Positions 1-8,622 of a DNA stretch of 64,000 bases are shown here, in pieces. Position numbers and translations under genes: made by a program. Under the pieces are notes generated by a model, which searched no databases, was not told the origin of the DNA, and worked only from the letters and a program-made list of their open reading frames with translations. The stretch covers positions 1,283,748-1,347,747 of the forward strand of contig JAWLAE010000001.1 of the NCBI GenBank assembly GCA_041395625.1, given 5' to 3'. Origin of the DNA: CADEED01 sp041395625. GTDB taxonomy: Bacteria > Pseudomonadota > Gammaproteobacteria > Steroidobacterales > Steroidobacteraceae. Position 1 is the first letter of the stretch. Every line of letters starts with the position of its first letter.

Positions 1-759
1 ATTGGCGCCGGCGTCACCCAGACCCACCCGCGACTTGGAACGTACGTCGACGCGGCTGCCGGCGCCTGCGCTGCGGACACGCACGACAACATCATCCTTG
101 AAGCCAAAGAAAATCGTGGTCGCGGTGGCCTCCAGACGACCTTCGGCGGGCGCAGACTCCTGAATCTCCCAACCGAGCTCGCGCGCCACGCGTTCAGCTC
201 GTGCGAAAGCCTCGGCCGGCGACGCCTGCAACACCAATGGCTGAATGTCGGGGTAGGACTGCCGCTGCACGTCCGGCACGTTCAAGCTGCCGCGCTCATT
301 GTTGGACTTCTGCTCGGCCACGTACTCCACCGGGTTGACGCCCGGTATCTCTGCACGGATAGCCCGGATGGCTACGAACGCTGGCGGGTCGGCGAGATCA
401 GTGCTGATCTCATGGATCGGCGGCACGCCAAAAGCACGCACGAGTTGCAGCAGCAGATAGCCGAACAGCAGCAGCGCGACCACGAGCGCCGCAGCGACAG
501 CTCCGGTCTGGATTGGCACTCGTTTGGCTGCCGCACCAATCCAGCCGATGGCGCCAGTGAGGATCCCGATCGCCAGGAGCGCGCCGCCGCCCGCCAGGGT
601 CATCAAGCCCGGCCCGAACTTGACCACGCCCAGGCGCGTGAGCGGCCCCGACAGGGCCACGAGCAGCACGCCCAGACCGATGATCCATAACGCTGCGCTC
701 GCCAGCCGCAACGGCCACACCGCCCGGCCCGCCAGACTCGGAAATTCGGATGTACTCAT
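1..759 (-). CDS. DUF1499 family membrane protein (partial, 3' end cut by window edge)
   Basis: The reading frame is open from an ATG at 759 to the first base of the window, giving 253 codons without a stop; the C-terminus lies outside. A GGAG Shine-Dalgarno element sits about 7 nt before the ATG. The N-terminal third has three hydrophobic segments (about residues 15-37, 46-72 and 82-105), so it should be an inner-membrane protein. The rest matches the DUF1499 pattern: a soluble domain with a conserved stretch of type LGW-I-x(8)-GRLEATATT, then FKDDVVVRV and a V-R-S-x-SRVG-x-GD-G motif. DUF1499 proteins have no established function. Family call is from pattern memory and fairly firm. Confidence 0.8.
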   Translation of the reverse strand, partial: MSTSEFPSLAGRAVWPLRLASAALWIIGLGVLLVALSGPLTRLGVVKFGPGLMTLAGGGALLAIGILTGAIGWIGAAAKRVPIQTGAVAAALVVALLLFGYLLLQLVRAFGVPPIHEISTDLADPPAFVAIRAIRAEIPGVNPVEYVAEQKSNNERGSLNVPDVQRQSYPDIQPLVLQASPAEAFARAERVARELGWEIQESAPAEGRLEATATTIFFGFKDDVVVRVRSAGAGSRVDVRSKSRVGLGDAGAN

Positions 760-807
760 CGGCTGCTCCAAAGGTAAGGCCGCTACTGTACTCCCGATCG
801 GGGTCAA

Positions 808-2298
808 TCAGCGAGTGCGGCGCAGCCACCACGCGAGCAGGCCAGCGGTGCGCGGGGTCAGCCGTGTACGGTTCCACGCATCCACCAGGCGTCGCAAATA
901 CTCCGAACGCGTCGGGTACGGCAAGATCAGCGCTCCTAACGACTTGAGTCCCGTGTGGGTGTTCATTGCCAGAATGATGGGCGCGAGCTGCTCACCCGCG
1001 TCTTTGCCGACGATCGTTGCACCGAGAATCCGGCTGCTCTTGCGGTCGACGAGCAACTCAGCGTAGCCATCACCATAGCCGTCGCTCTGGGGTTTCCCCG
1101 CCGGGTCCAGCCTGGCGTCGGTCCGGCCGCGATCGAGATCTGCGAACTCGAACCGCAGCGGCAGGTATTCCGCCCGTGATTGCGCGAGCTCACCGCGGGT
1201 CGCACCCACGTGCGCCACTTCCGGCTTGGTGTAAGTGCACCATGGCACTACCAACTCATCCACACGCGCGCGACCGAAAAACAGTGCGTTGCGCACCACA
1301 ATTCGCGCCTGCGCATCCGCCATGTGGGTGAACTGATACTTCGAGCACACATCACCGGCAGCAAAAATGTGTCGCTGCGAGGTGCGCAGGTGCGCATCGA
1401 CTTCGATGCCGCTGCGCGGATCGAAGCGCACACCGGCGGCATCGAGACCCAGTCCCTCGACATTCCGTTTGCGACCGACCGCCGCCAACACGACATCGAC
1501 TTCCAGATTGACCTTCTCGTCGCCGGCCGCGTCCTGGTATGCCAGGCGTTTCGCAGTGCCGACCGCACTGACTGCCGTCACCTTGGTGCCCAAGTACAGC
1601 TTGACGCCGTCAGCGGCGAGCGCACGCTGCACAGCGCGCGACGCATCCTCATCTTCCATCGGGAGCAAGCGGGTTTGCATCTCGATGAGGTGGACTTGGG
1701 TACCCAGGCGCGCAAAGGCCTGCGCGAGCTCGCAGCCGATCGGCCCCCCGCCGAGCACCGCCAGCCGGCGCGGCTGCTCGCGCAACTCGAAGATCGACTC
1801 GTTGGTCTTCGCGTGCTCTGCGAGCCCGGGAACCGGCGGCACGAATGCACGTGCACCCGTGGCAACCACGAATTTCCTGGCAGCGAGTGTTAGGTCGCCG
1901 ACGCGCACGCGGTCCGCTGCGACGAATTCTGCCGCGCCGAGAAACACATCGACGCCGGCCTGCGTGTAGCGCTGGACCGAGTCATGATGAGATATTGCGG
2001 CCCGCACCTCGCGAACGCGCGCCATCGCACGTTCGAAACCCAGTCCGGCACTGGCGGCCGCCAACAGAGTCTTCGACGGCACGCAACCGACATTGAGGCA
2101 ATCGCCGCCCATGCGGTGTTTCTCGATGAGCGCCACCTTGGCGCCGAGCCCAGCAGCCGCGATCGCGATGATGAGACCGGCGGGTCCGGCGCCGATGACC
2201 ACCAGATTGTAGCGGTCGGCAGGTGTCGGATTCCGATAGTCACTCGGAAAAACCAGCGAACGCCAGGTGGCATCGGCGCTGGAGCCGGGGTAGGTCAT
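808..2298 (-). CDS. FAD-dependent pyridine nucleotide-disulfide oxidoreductase (MerA/Lpd-like)
   Basis: A 496-residue flavoprotein of the class I disulfide reductase family. Visible are the N-terminal FAD-binding GAGPAG Rossmann motif (about residue 36), the redox-active pair in GGDCLNVGCVPSK, the NAD(P)-binding GGGPIGCELAQ motif mid-protein, and the second FAD motif ending in FAAGDV. The C-terminal dimerisation domain carries a PYPT motif, but the position usually held by the catalytic His of (I/V)HPYPT reads Leu (about residue 459). The start ATG overlaps the stop of the upstream TVP38-like gene (ATGA), so the two are translationally coupled. In other bacteria these two domains occur fused in one polypeptide. 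Substrate unknown; with the His lost, a classical dithiol reductase reaction is doubtful. Confidence 0.88.
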   Translation of the reverse strand: MTYPGSSADATWRSLVFPSDYRNPTPADRYNLVVIGAGPAGLIIAIAAAGLGAKVALIEKHRMGGDCLNVGCVPSKTLLAAASAGLGFERAMARVREVRAAISHHDSVQRYTQAGVDVFLGAAEFVAADRVRVGDLTLAARKFVVATGARAFVPPVPGLAEHAKTNESIFELREQPRRLAVLGGGPIGCELAQAFARLGTQVHLIEMQTRLLPMEDEDASRAVQRALAADGVKLYLGTKVTAVSAVGTAKRLAYQDAAGDEKVNLEVDVVLAAVGRKRNVEGLGLDAAGVRFDPRSGIEVDAHLRTSQRHIFAAGDVCSKYQFTHMADAQARIVVRNALFFGRARVDELVVPWCTYTKPEVAHVGATRGELAQSRAEYLPLRFEFADLDRGRTDARLDPAGKPQSDGYGDGYAELLVDRKSSRILGATIVGKDAGEQLAPIILAMNTHTGLKSLGALILPYPTRSEYLRRLVDAWNRTRLTPRTAGLLAWWLRRTR

Positions 2299-2999
2299 GC
2301 GTTCTCCACTGCGTCCGTCTGGCGTTCGAGATAACGCCGCGCGACGCGGGTCACAAGCGCAGTCACAATCACCGTCGCCAGCAATCCCACGACTAACAAT
2401 ATCTGGCCGGCGGTGCCGGTCTCGACTTCGCCGGCCAATACCTGCGCGAGGTTGGCGGCGACCGAACCCGCGTAGACATACAGCAAGGTGCCGGGAAACA
2501 TGCCGATCCAGGAGCCGAGGATGTACTGGTGCGGTTTGACGGCTGTCACGCCATAGGCGTAGTTCAGCAGATTGAAGGGGAATAACGGCGACAGACGGGT
2601 GAGTAGCACGATCAGGAACCCGCGCTCGCCCAACGCGCTATCGAGCGCACGGAATCGGGGCCAGCCGGCAATCTTGTTGCTGACCCAGTTGCGCGCCACG
2701 GTGCGCCCAACGAAGAAGGCAGCTGTCGCACCGAGCACACTTGCGAGCGATACCAGCACCACGCCAATCGCGAGACCGAAGATCGCACCGGCCGCGACAG
2801 TGAGTAACAAGCCTGGCAGCAAGGCGACCGTCGCGACGACATAGAGCGCGACGAACGCCAAGGCTGCCACGCGCCTGTTCGCGTCGGTCCATTCCAGCGC
2901 TGCACTGAGCCATTCCCGTACCGGCAGCAGCCAGACCAACAGCGCGACGACACCGAGCACCGCGACCAATCGAACGACGAAGAGACTTTTCCCTGACAA
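2295..2999 (-). CDS. TVP38/TMEM64 (DedA-superfamily) membrane protein
   Basis: A 234-residue polytopic membrane protein. Hydrophobic segments occur near residues 7-25, 46-95, 130-160 and 195-220, with the family's re-entrant region ending in the motif LTRLSPLFPFNLLNY and a downstream GVT-x(5)-Y-x-LGSWIGMFPGT. Members of this family are implicated in lipid scrambling or membrane homeostasis. The best start is a TTG at 2999 preceded by a GCAGG-like element; no ATG fits better. It is the first gene of a two-gene unit with the flavoprotein downstream (4-nt ATGA overlap). Confidence 0.85.
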   Translation of the reverse strand: MSGKSLFVVRLVAVLGVVALLVWLLPVREWLSAALEWTDANRRVAALAFVALYVVATVALLPGLLLTVAAGAIFGLAIGVVLVSLASVLGATAAFFVGRTVARNWVSNKIAGWPRFRALDSALGERGFLIVLLTRLSPLFPFNLLNYAYGVTAVKPHQYILGSWIGMFPGTLLYVYAGSVAANLAQVLAGEVETGTAGQILLVVGLLATVIVTALVTRVARRYLERQTDAVENA

Positions 3000-3140
3000 G
3001 ACAACCTGCCTGCAGAAGTATCTGCAATAGTGGCGATATGTCGGACAGACCGCCTGGATCCCCCGAATATTGCGTCAGGTATTGCGCCAGCAGCCGGCCC
3101 GTTCATTGTGCGTTTAGCCAGCACACGCTAACGTGTTCGC

Positions 3141-3473
3141 ATGGCAAGGATACTCGCACCGCTGGTTCTTGCGTTGCTCGCTGCAGCGCCGGCCCATGCG
3201 TTCCGCTGCGGGACCAAGCTGGTGTACGAGGGCGACACGCGCGCCGAGGTGCTCGCCAAGTGCGGCGAGCCGGCCGATATTTCCCATCGCTCCGTCTGGC
3301 GCCAGCCGATCATCTGGCATCGCGGCAGACCTTTCTATGTCGGGGAAGGTCTCGTCGAGATTCCGATCGAAACCTGGCTGTACAATCTTGGGCCCCGCAA
3401 GCTGATGCGCCGCGTGCGCTTCGAAGACGGCATCGTGGTCGAAATCGAAACGTTGGGCTACGGGTATCGCTGA
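3141..3473 (+). CDS. DUF2845 domain periplasmic protein
   Basis: A small exported protein of 110 residues. A Sec signal peptide (MAR.. to AHA, cleavage near residue 20) is followed by a mature domain with the DUF2845 signature FRCG, then G(D/E)T-x(4)-LAKCGEPA and a WLYNLGP-R-x(6)-FEDG segment. The two cysteines at FRCG and KCGEP are probably paired in the periplasm. The function of the family is unknown; the fold resembles small outer-membrane-lipoprotein-like domains that carry the same KCG-P motif. Its 3' end overlaps the convergent DUF885 gene by 16 nt. Confidence 0.82.
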   Translation: MARILAPLVLALLAAAPAHAFRCGTKLVYEGDTRAEVLAKCGEPADISHRSVWRQPIIWHRGRPFYVGEGLVEIPIETWLYNLGPRKLMRRVRFEDGIVVEIETLGYGYR

Positions 3474-5293
3474 ATCCAGCGCTCGATCTTCGCTTCCAGC
3501 ACATCGAGCGGCACCGCACCATCGCGCAGCAGCTGGCTGTGGAATGCCTTGATATCGAAGCGCTCGCCCAACGCCCGTTCGGCTCGCTCGCGCAGCGCGC
3601 TGATCCGCAACTGGCCGATCTTGTAGCCGAGCGCCTGACCTGGCCAGACGATGTAGCGTTCGACCTCCGCCACGACATCGCTCTCCGCCAAGGTGGAATT
3701 GTCCAGCATGTAGCGAATCGCCTGGTCGCGGCTCCAGCCCTTGGCATGCAAGCCCGTATCGACTACCAACCGCATGGCGCGCAGCATCTCATCTGACAGA
3801 CGCCCGTAGTATTGATAGGGATCGGTGAAGACGCCCAGTTCCTTGCCGATCGACTCACAATAGAGCGCCCAGCCCTCGGCGTACGCCACATAGTTGTTGA
3901 ACCGACGGAAGCGGGGTAGATCCGTCAGTTCCTGCTGGATCGCAATCTGGAAATGATGCCCAGGCGCGGCCTCGTGCAAGGACAGCGTTTCCATGCCGAA
4001 GATCGGCTGTGCCTTGAGATTGAAGGCATTGACATAGAAGACGCCTGGCCGTTTGCCATCGGCCGAAGGCGGTTGATAGAAGGCACCGGGCGCAGATGCC
4101 GCGCGGAAAGGCTCGACGAGCCGTACTTCGTAATCCGCCTGCGGAAAATCAGCGAACATCTTCGGCAGCAATGCATCGATGCGTGCTTTGGTGGCACGAT
4201 ATCCGGTCAGCAATTGCTGCGGGTCGGTGAAGTAGAAACGCGGGTCGTTCTTCAGGAACGCGAAGAACGCCGCCAGATCGCCCTTGAAACCCACCTGTTG
4301 CCGCACGGCTTCCATGGCGGCCCTGATGCGTTCGACCTCCGCCAGACCAATGGCATGAATCTCGTCGGCCGACAGGCTGGTCGAAGTGGCCGCGCGGATC
4401 CGCAGCCGATACCACGCCTGGCCATTCGGCAGCTCGGACCAGGCCACGCTCGTGCGAGCGTTCGGCAGATATTCGTTTGCGATGAAGTCTGCGAGGCGCT
4501 GATAGGCCGGCGCGAGGTCATCGACGATCAGAGCGCGATACTGCGCAGTGAGCCTCGCCCTGTCGGTAGTCGACACCTCGTCCGGCATGTTCTTGATCGG
4601 CTGCCAGAAGATGCTCGACTCGGCCTCGGCGTTGGCGAGCTGCCGCAGCTGCGGAACAACTTTCGCCATAGCAGCGCGCGGCACCGTGATGCCCGCTGCG
4701 ATGCCGACGCGCATCGCAGCGATGGCATCGTCTACCCAGCCCGGCAGCGCTTGCGCCCGTCGCAAGAAATTGTCGTAGTCACTCGTGCTTCTAAACGGCT
4801 GCGGACCAGACCCGGATCCATAGACTGCCAGTGTCGTGGCCAGACTGCCCATCTGATCGACGGGCATCAGATACTCGCGGAACGCAAGCTGTTCGAGCGC
4901 CAACTTGCGCTCGCTGACGAAGATGTCGCGGGTGACGCGGGCGGCGGGGGGCAAGCGCTCTGCGTCGAGAGCCTCGACACGGTCCAGATACGTCTGCTCG
5001 ATCGTCGCCACCTGCTGCCAGAACTGGCGTGACGCGCTGGCTTCCAGCCGATCGTTGTACCGCGCGTCACCGATTGCCGTAGCCATCGTCGGAAACTGCT
5101 GCAGCTGACGCTCGAAATACTCATCGACCAACGCGGCCAGCGTCGTCGCTGGCAGCGCTTCCGTGGGGGGCACCGCGCGCTGCGCGGCAGCACAGCCCGT
5201 GAGCAGCGCGAACTGCAACACGAGCAGCGAAGATCCGAAGCCACGAGCACGCCTCGCTAACGACTGCCGCCGTATCCTGGATTTGTCTGACAT
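3458..5293 (-). CDS. DUF885 family lipoprotein (predicted metallohydrolase)
   Basis: 611 residues from the ATG at 5293. An upstream ATG at 5419 would add a non-signal-like tail, so the shorter start, which begins with a lipoprotein signal ending in LLTGC, is preferred. The diagnostic DUF885 motif HEAAPGHH sits at residues 440-447 and resembles the HExxH zinc site of M32-type carboxypeptidases with an extra His pair. Aromatic YxFxDP and AYAEGWALY motifs of the family are also present. It is probably membrane-anchored on the periplasmic side and may act on peptides or other amide/ester substrates; the substrate is unknown. It runs divergently from the thiolase gene 92 nt away. Confidence 0.85.
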   Translation of the reverse strand: MSDKSRIRRQSLARRARGFGSSLLVLQFALLTGCAAAQRAVPPTEALPATTLAALVDEYFERQLQQFPTMATAIGDARYNDRLEASASRQFWQQVATIEQTYLDRVEALDAERLPPAARVTRDIFVSERKLALEQLAFREYLMPVDQMGSLATTLAVYGSGSGPQPFRSTSDYDNFLRRAQALPGWVDDAIAAMRVGIAAGITVPRAAMAKVVPQLRQLANAEAESSIFWQPIKNMPDEVSTTDRARLTAQYRALIVDDLAPAYQRLADFIANEYLPNARTSVAWSELPNGQAWYRLRIRAATSTSLSADEIHAIGLAEVERIRAAMEAVRQQVGFKGDLAAFFAFLKNDPRFYFTDPQQLLTGYRATKARIDALLPKMFADFPQADYEVRLVEPFRAASAPGAFYQPPSADGKRPGVFYVNAFNLKAQPIFGMETLSLHEAAPGHHFQIAIQQELTDLPRFRRFNNYVAYAEGWALYCESIGKELGVFTDPYQYYGRLSDEMLRAMRLVVDTGLHAKGWSRDQAIRYMLDNSTLAESDVVAEVERYIVWPGQALGYKIGQLRISALRERAERALGERFDIKAFHSQLLRDGAVPLDVLEAKIERWIQRYP

Positions 5294-5385
5294 GAAGCCT
5301 CGTGAGTACCGACATCGCACCGCGAACGAGCGGGATGTCTTGCGGATCGGAACGTGGCATTCTACCGCTTTGCTGGGGAGCAGCC

Positions 5386-6681
5386 ATGCTGGTCGGAAAC
5401 ACGCCGCGACGAGTTGCAATCATTGGCGGCAGCCGGATTCCCTTTGCTCGGGGTCATGGCGCCTATGCCGCCGTCGGCAATGCCGAGATGCTCACGGCTG
5501 CCCTGTCCGGGCTGGTCGACCGATGTCAGTTGCGCGGCCGGCGCCTGGGAGACGTGATCGGCGGCGCCGTGCTCAAGCATTCCCGCGATTTCAATCTGGT
5601 GCGCGAGTGCGTGCTGTCGAGCGGTCTCGATCCGCATACACCCGGCCTCGACGTCCAGCGCGCCTGCGGCACCAGCCTCGAGGCAGCCATACTGGTGGCT
5701 AACAAGATTGCGCTGGGACAGATGGATGTCGGCATTGCCTGCGGTGTCGACACCGTCAGCGACCCGCCTGTCGTTTTCAGCAAGGAGTTCCGGTCACTGC
5801 TGATGCGGGCACATCGCGCCCGCAGCGCGGGACAAAAGGTCGGTGCCTTCCTCGGCCTACGTCCCAATCATTTCAAACCGGTGTTTCCGGGGGTGAATGA
5901 ACCGCGTACCGGACTGTCGATGGGCGAAAGCTGCGAACTGATGGCCAAGAAGTGGCAAGTGACGCGCGCAGAGCAGGACCAGCTGGCCTACGACAGTCAC
6001 ATGAATGCTGCTGCTGCCTGGCAAGCGGGTTTCTACGATGATCTCGTGATCAAATATCAGGGCCTCGAGCGCGACAACAACATCCGAGCCGACACGTCGC
6101 TCGACAAGCTTGCCAAGCTGAAGCCGAGCTTCGATACCAGTAGCGGCCAGGGCACACTGACCGCCGGCAATTCGACACCTCTCACCGACGGTGCGTCGGC
6201 CGTCTTGTTAGCGTCGCCGGAGTGGGCGACGGCACACAAGCTGCCCGTCCTGGCCTACCTGACGTATGGCAAGCAGTGGGCGGTCGACTTTGCGACCGGG
6301 CACGAAGGCTTGCTGATGGCGCCTGCGTATGCGGTATCGGCAATGCTGCGGGATGCCGGGCTCGCACTGCAGGACTTCGACCTGTACGAGATCCACGAGG
6401 CGTTCGCCGCGCAGGTATTGTGTACCTTGAAGGCTTGGGAATCGCCGGAGTACTGTCGCGAGCGGCTCGGCCGCGACGCCGCGCTCGGCAGCATCGACCG
6501 CAGCAAGCTCAACCAGAAGGGCAGCAGTATCGCCATCGGTCATCCGTTCGCCGCGACGGGCACGCGCATCGTGGCAACCCTGGCCAAGCAACTGGCGCAC
6601 ACGCCGAATGCCAAACGGGGTTTGATCTCAGTGTGTACGGCGGGGGGAATGGGCGTGACGGCGATACTCGAGAAGGCGTAG
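5386..6681 (+). CDS. Acetyl-CoA acyltransferase (thiolase, FadI/HADHB-like)
   Basis: 431 residues from an ATG preceded by GGGGAG; upstream in-frame codons lack family similarity. Thiolase active-site elements are complete: nucleophilic Cys94 in QRACGTSLEAA, the IHEAFAAQ motif, His386 in the GHPFAATG loop, and the proton-relay Cys417 in SVCTAGGMG. Length and motif wording fit the degradative FadI/trifunctional beta-subunit branch rather than the short biosynthetic thiolases. It should catalyse thiolytic cleavage of 3-ketoacyl-CoA in beta-oxidation, or the reverse condensation. No hydratase/dehydrogenase partner lies next to it, though an acyl-CoA dehydrogenase faces it across the repeat-bearing intergenic region. 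Confidence 0.9.
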   Translation: MLVGNTPRRVAIIGGSRIPFARGHGAYAAVGNAEMLTAALSGLVDRCQLRGRRLGDVIGGAVLKHSRDFNLVRECVLSSGLDPHTPGLDVQRACGTSLEAAILVANKIALGQMDVGIACGVDTVSDPPVVFSKEFRSLLMRAHRARSAGQKVGAFLGLRPNHFKPVFPGVNEPRTGLSMGESCELMAKKWQVTRAEQDQLAYDSHMNAAAAWQAGFYDDLVIKYQGLERDNNIRADTSLDKLAKLKPSFDTSSGQGTLTAGNSTPLTDGASAVLLASPEWATAHKLPVLAYLTYGKQWAVDFATGHEGLLMAPAYAVSAMLRDAGLALQDFDLYEIHEAFAAQVLCTLKAWESPEYCRERLGRDAALGSIDRSKLNQKGSSIAIGHPFAATGTRIVATLAKQLAHTPNAKRGLISVCTAGGMGVTAILEKA

Positions 6682-6740
6682 GACGCTGTGGCGAGGTGTT
6701 CCGCTCGCGTGAGGGCGACGTGGCGGCCGTGGATCGGGTG

Positions 6741-6757
6741 CGCCCGCTGCGCGGGCG
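6741..6757 (+). terminator. Possible terminator hairpin after thiolase gene
   Basis: Perfect 7-bp stem CGCCCGC/GCGGGCG with a 3-nt loop, 59 nt downstream of the thiolase stop. There is no T-run after it, so it is at best an atypical terminator and may be part of the local repeat structure. Confidence 0.3.
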
Positions 6758-6793
6758 TCCCCTGGCAAGAGCTACGCGCGCATCTTCCCCCTA

Positions 6794-6856
6794 TGTTGAG
6801 GTCAAGCTGTTAGCAGCACAGGAGCGCGCGCAGCTCTTGCTGCGGCACCCTCAACA
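6794..6856 (+). other. Imperfect long hairpin (possible structured RNA or REP-like element)
   Basis: Outer stem TGTTGAGG (6794-6801) pairs with CCTCAACA (6849-6856). Inside, GCAGC (6813-6817) pairs with GCTGC (6839-6843), and AGGAGC (6820-6825) pairs with GCTCTT (6833-6838, one G-U) around a 7-nt loop. About 19 pairs in 63 nt, interrupted by an internal loop and a 2-nt bulge. Confidence 0.45.
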
Positions 6857-6965
6857 CGGTCGCCACGCCACCCTCACACGAGCTGCTCCCCACCGACACG
6901 CCGGCGCCACACCGTCCCGAGACCTTACCTTCGGAGTTAGGCGCCGGTCGTCGTCTGGAAACTGA

Positions 6966-7061
6966 CGCGAAGCAGCGCGTGATGCGGTGACGGCGTGCGC
7001 GTATGGAGGGCGCCGATATCCGGGCGCGCGGCGCTCCTGTGCCGCTCACCGAATAACCGCT
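6966..7061. repeat. 96-bp palindromic direct repeat, copy 1
   Basis: Identical to 7156-7251 except for one base (6980 T versus 7170 C). Each unit has nested inverted repeats: CGGTGA (6985-6990) with TCACCG (7046-7051), and GGAG-GG-CGCC (7005-7014) with GGCGCTCC (7030-7037), so it could extrude a cruciform like REP or BIME elements. After the repeat both copies keep a short CAGGG at the same spacing. Confidence 0.85.
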
Positions 7062-7155
7062 GCGCCAGGGACTTGCTTGCGTTCGGAGTCAGGTGCCACC
7101 GCGATCGTCGCCATGACCTCGCAGGTTGCCGACGCCAGTAGTCGTGTGAAACCCG

Positions 7156-7251
7156 CGCGAAGCAGCGCGCGATGCGGTGACGGCGTGCGCGTATGGAGGG
7201 CGCCGATATCCGGGCGCGCGGCGCTCCTGTGCCGCTCACCGAATAACCGCT
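7156..7251. repeat. 96-bp palindromic direct repeat, copy 2
   Basis: Second copy, same orientation, exactly 190 nt downstream of the first. The 94 nt between copies are unique apart from a few bases (TCGGAGT-AGG-GCC) that also precede copy 1, suggesting the original unit was longer or that the pair arose by tandem duplication with later divergence. Confidence 0.85.
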
Positions 7252-7366
7252 TCATCAGGGGGAAGATGCGCCGCGCGCTCGGATGAGGGTACGCCGCAGG
7301 CGCGCCCGATCTACGCGCGCGCCGTTGCCGCATTGCGCGCTGCCACCCGCGCGCCGGCTGGCGCCT

Positions 7367-8515
7367 TCAAATGGACCGCGCAATCACTTCTTTCATGATC
7401 TCGTTAGTGCCGCCATAAATGCGCTGGACGCGCGCATCCGTGAACATGCGGCAAACGAGGTATTCGTTCATGTAGCCATAGCCGCCGTGCAGCTGGACGC
7501 ACTCGTCGAGCACTTGCTGCTGCATGTCGGTGACCCACCATTTCGCCATTGACGCGGTCTCGGTATCCAGCGTGCCGTCGGCGACTTGCTGGATGCAGCG
7601 ATCGACGAACACACGGGCGACGCGGGTGATCGTCGCAATTTCAGCCAATTTGAAGCGCGTATTCTGCATCGCGCCGATCGTTGTGCCAAACGCCCGTCGT
7701 TCCTTCACATAGCGCGCCGTTTCCGCCACCGCCCCTTCCATGGCGGCCACGCCGCAGACCGCGATAGTCGCGCGCTCATAGGGCAAATCACCCATCAACT
7801 GATACATCCCGCGACCTTCTTCCCCGCCGAGCAGACAATCGACAGGTACGCGAACATTCTCGAAGAACAGTTCCGCTGTGTCCTGCGCGGGCATGCCCAT
7901 CTTGTCCAGCACGCGACCGACCCGATAGCCCGCGAGACCCTGCGTCTCCACCATGAGAATCGACAGGCCCTTCTTCCGGTCATCGACGTTCGTGCGCACG
8001 ACGAGCATCAGCAGATCGGCACTGCCGCCGTTGGTAATGAAGATCTTCGAGCCATTGATGACGTAGTGATCACCGTCCAGCACTGCACGCGTACGTATGC
8101 CTTGCAGATCAGAACCCGCACCGGGCTCGGTCATGGCAATTGCGCCGACCAAATCGCCGCTGGCCATGCGCGGCAGCCAGCGTTGTTTGTGCGCCTCGGT
8201 GCCGTAATTGAGAACGTAGTGCGCACAGATACTATGTACGCCCTGCCCAAAGCCAGAAATGGCGCGGCGCGCCAACTCCTCATACAACACGCATTCATGG
8301 CGGAAATCGCCGCCGCCGCCGCCATACTCGGTGGGCACATCCAGCAGCAGCAAGCCCGTGGTGCCCGCGAGCCGCCAGATCTCGCGATCCACATGGTGCT
8401 GCTCGCGCCAGCGCGCATCGTGCGGCAGCATTTCCTTCTCGACGAAGCGCGCGACCGTATCGCGGAAGGCGCGCAGTTCATCGTCCATCCAGGGCGACAC
8501 GTATTCGTTCAGCAC
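7367..8515 (-). CDS. Acyl-CoA dehydrogenase
   Basis: 382 residues, the usual family length. The N-terminal helical domain, the mid-domain motif AMTEPGAGSDLQGI (flavin and substrate contacts), ITNGG, and the C-terminal helical domain with QLHGGYGY and IYGGTNEIMKE are all visible. The Glu found in the IYEGT loop of short- and medium-chain enzymes is Gly here; the likely catalytic base is instead Glu247 in PYERATIA, as in the long-chain and isovaleryl types. It should oxidise an acyl-CoA to the 2-enoyl-CoA with electrons passed to ETF. It is divergent from the dienelactone hydrolase operon, with about 107 nt between the start codons. Confidence 0.9.
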   Translation of the reverse strand: MLNEYVSPWMDDELRAFRDTVARFVEKEMLPHDARWREQHHVDREIWRLAGTTGLLLLDVPTEYGGGGGDFRHECVLYEELARRAISGFGQGVHSICAHYVLNYGTEAHKQRWLPRMASGDLVGAIAMTEPGAGSDLQGIRTRAVLDGDHYVINGSKIFITNGGSADLLMLVVRTNVDDRKKGLSILMVETQGLAGYRVGRVLDKMGMPAQDTAELFFENVRVPVDCLLGGEEGRGMYQLMGDLPYERATIAVCGVAAMEGAVAETARYVKERRAFGTTIGAMQNTRFKLAEIATITRVARVFVDRCIQQVADGTLDTETASMAKWWVTDMQQQVLDECVQLHGGYGYMNEYLVCRMFTDARVQRIYGGTNEIMKEVIARSI

Positions 8516-8622
8516 GTTGACCTCGAGCTTCTGCCAGCGACTATCATACCGGTACCGCTGGAGTGTGCCGCCGGATCAATGGCGGGCTATCCTTGGCAAC
8601 GGCTATGTGGACGGAGTGCGCA

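Larger units (their letters stand above)
6682..7366. other. Gene-free intergenic region with structured repeats
   Basis: A 685-nt stretch between the converging thiolase and acyl-CoA dehydrogenase genes, far longer than any other convergent gap here. No frame in it resembles a protein. It contains a short GC hairpin (stem 6741-6747 with 6751-6757), a 63-nt imperfect hairpin (6794-6856), and two near-identical 96-bp palindromic repeats at 6966 and 7156. It looks like a landing zone for repeat elements, or the remains of one. Confidence 0.7.

Noticed and set aside
3953..5032. 359-codon plus-strand frame across the DUF885 gene
   Set aside because: Composition is Arg/Leu-rich shadow coding; the opposite strand has the HEAAPGHH motif and a lipoprotein signal.
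6682..7366. Small frames in the repeat region that give repeated peptides
   Set aside because: The repeated peptides only reflect the duplicated palindromic DNA; there is no start context or protein-like pattern.
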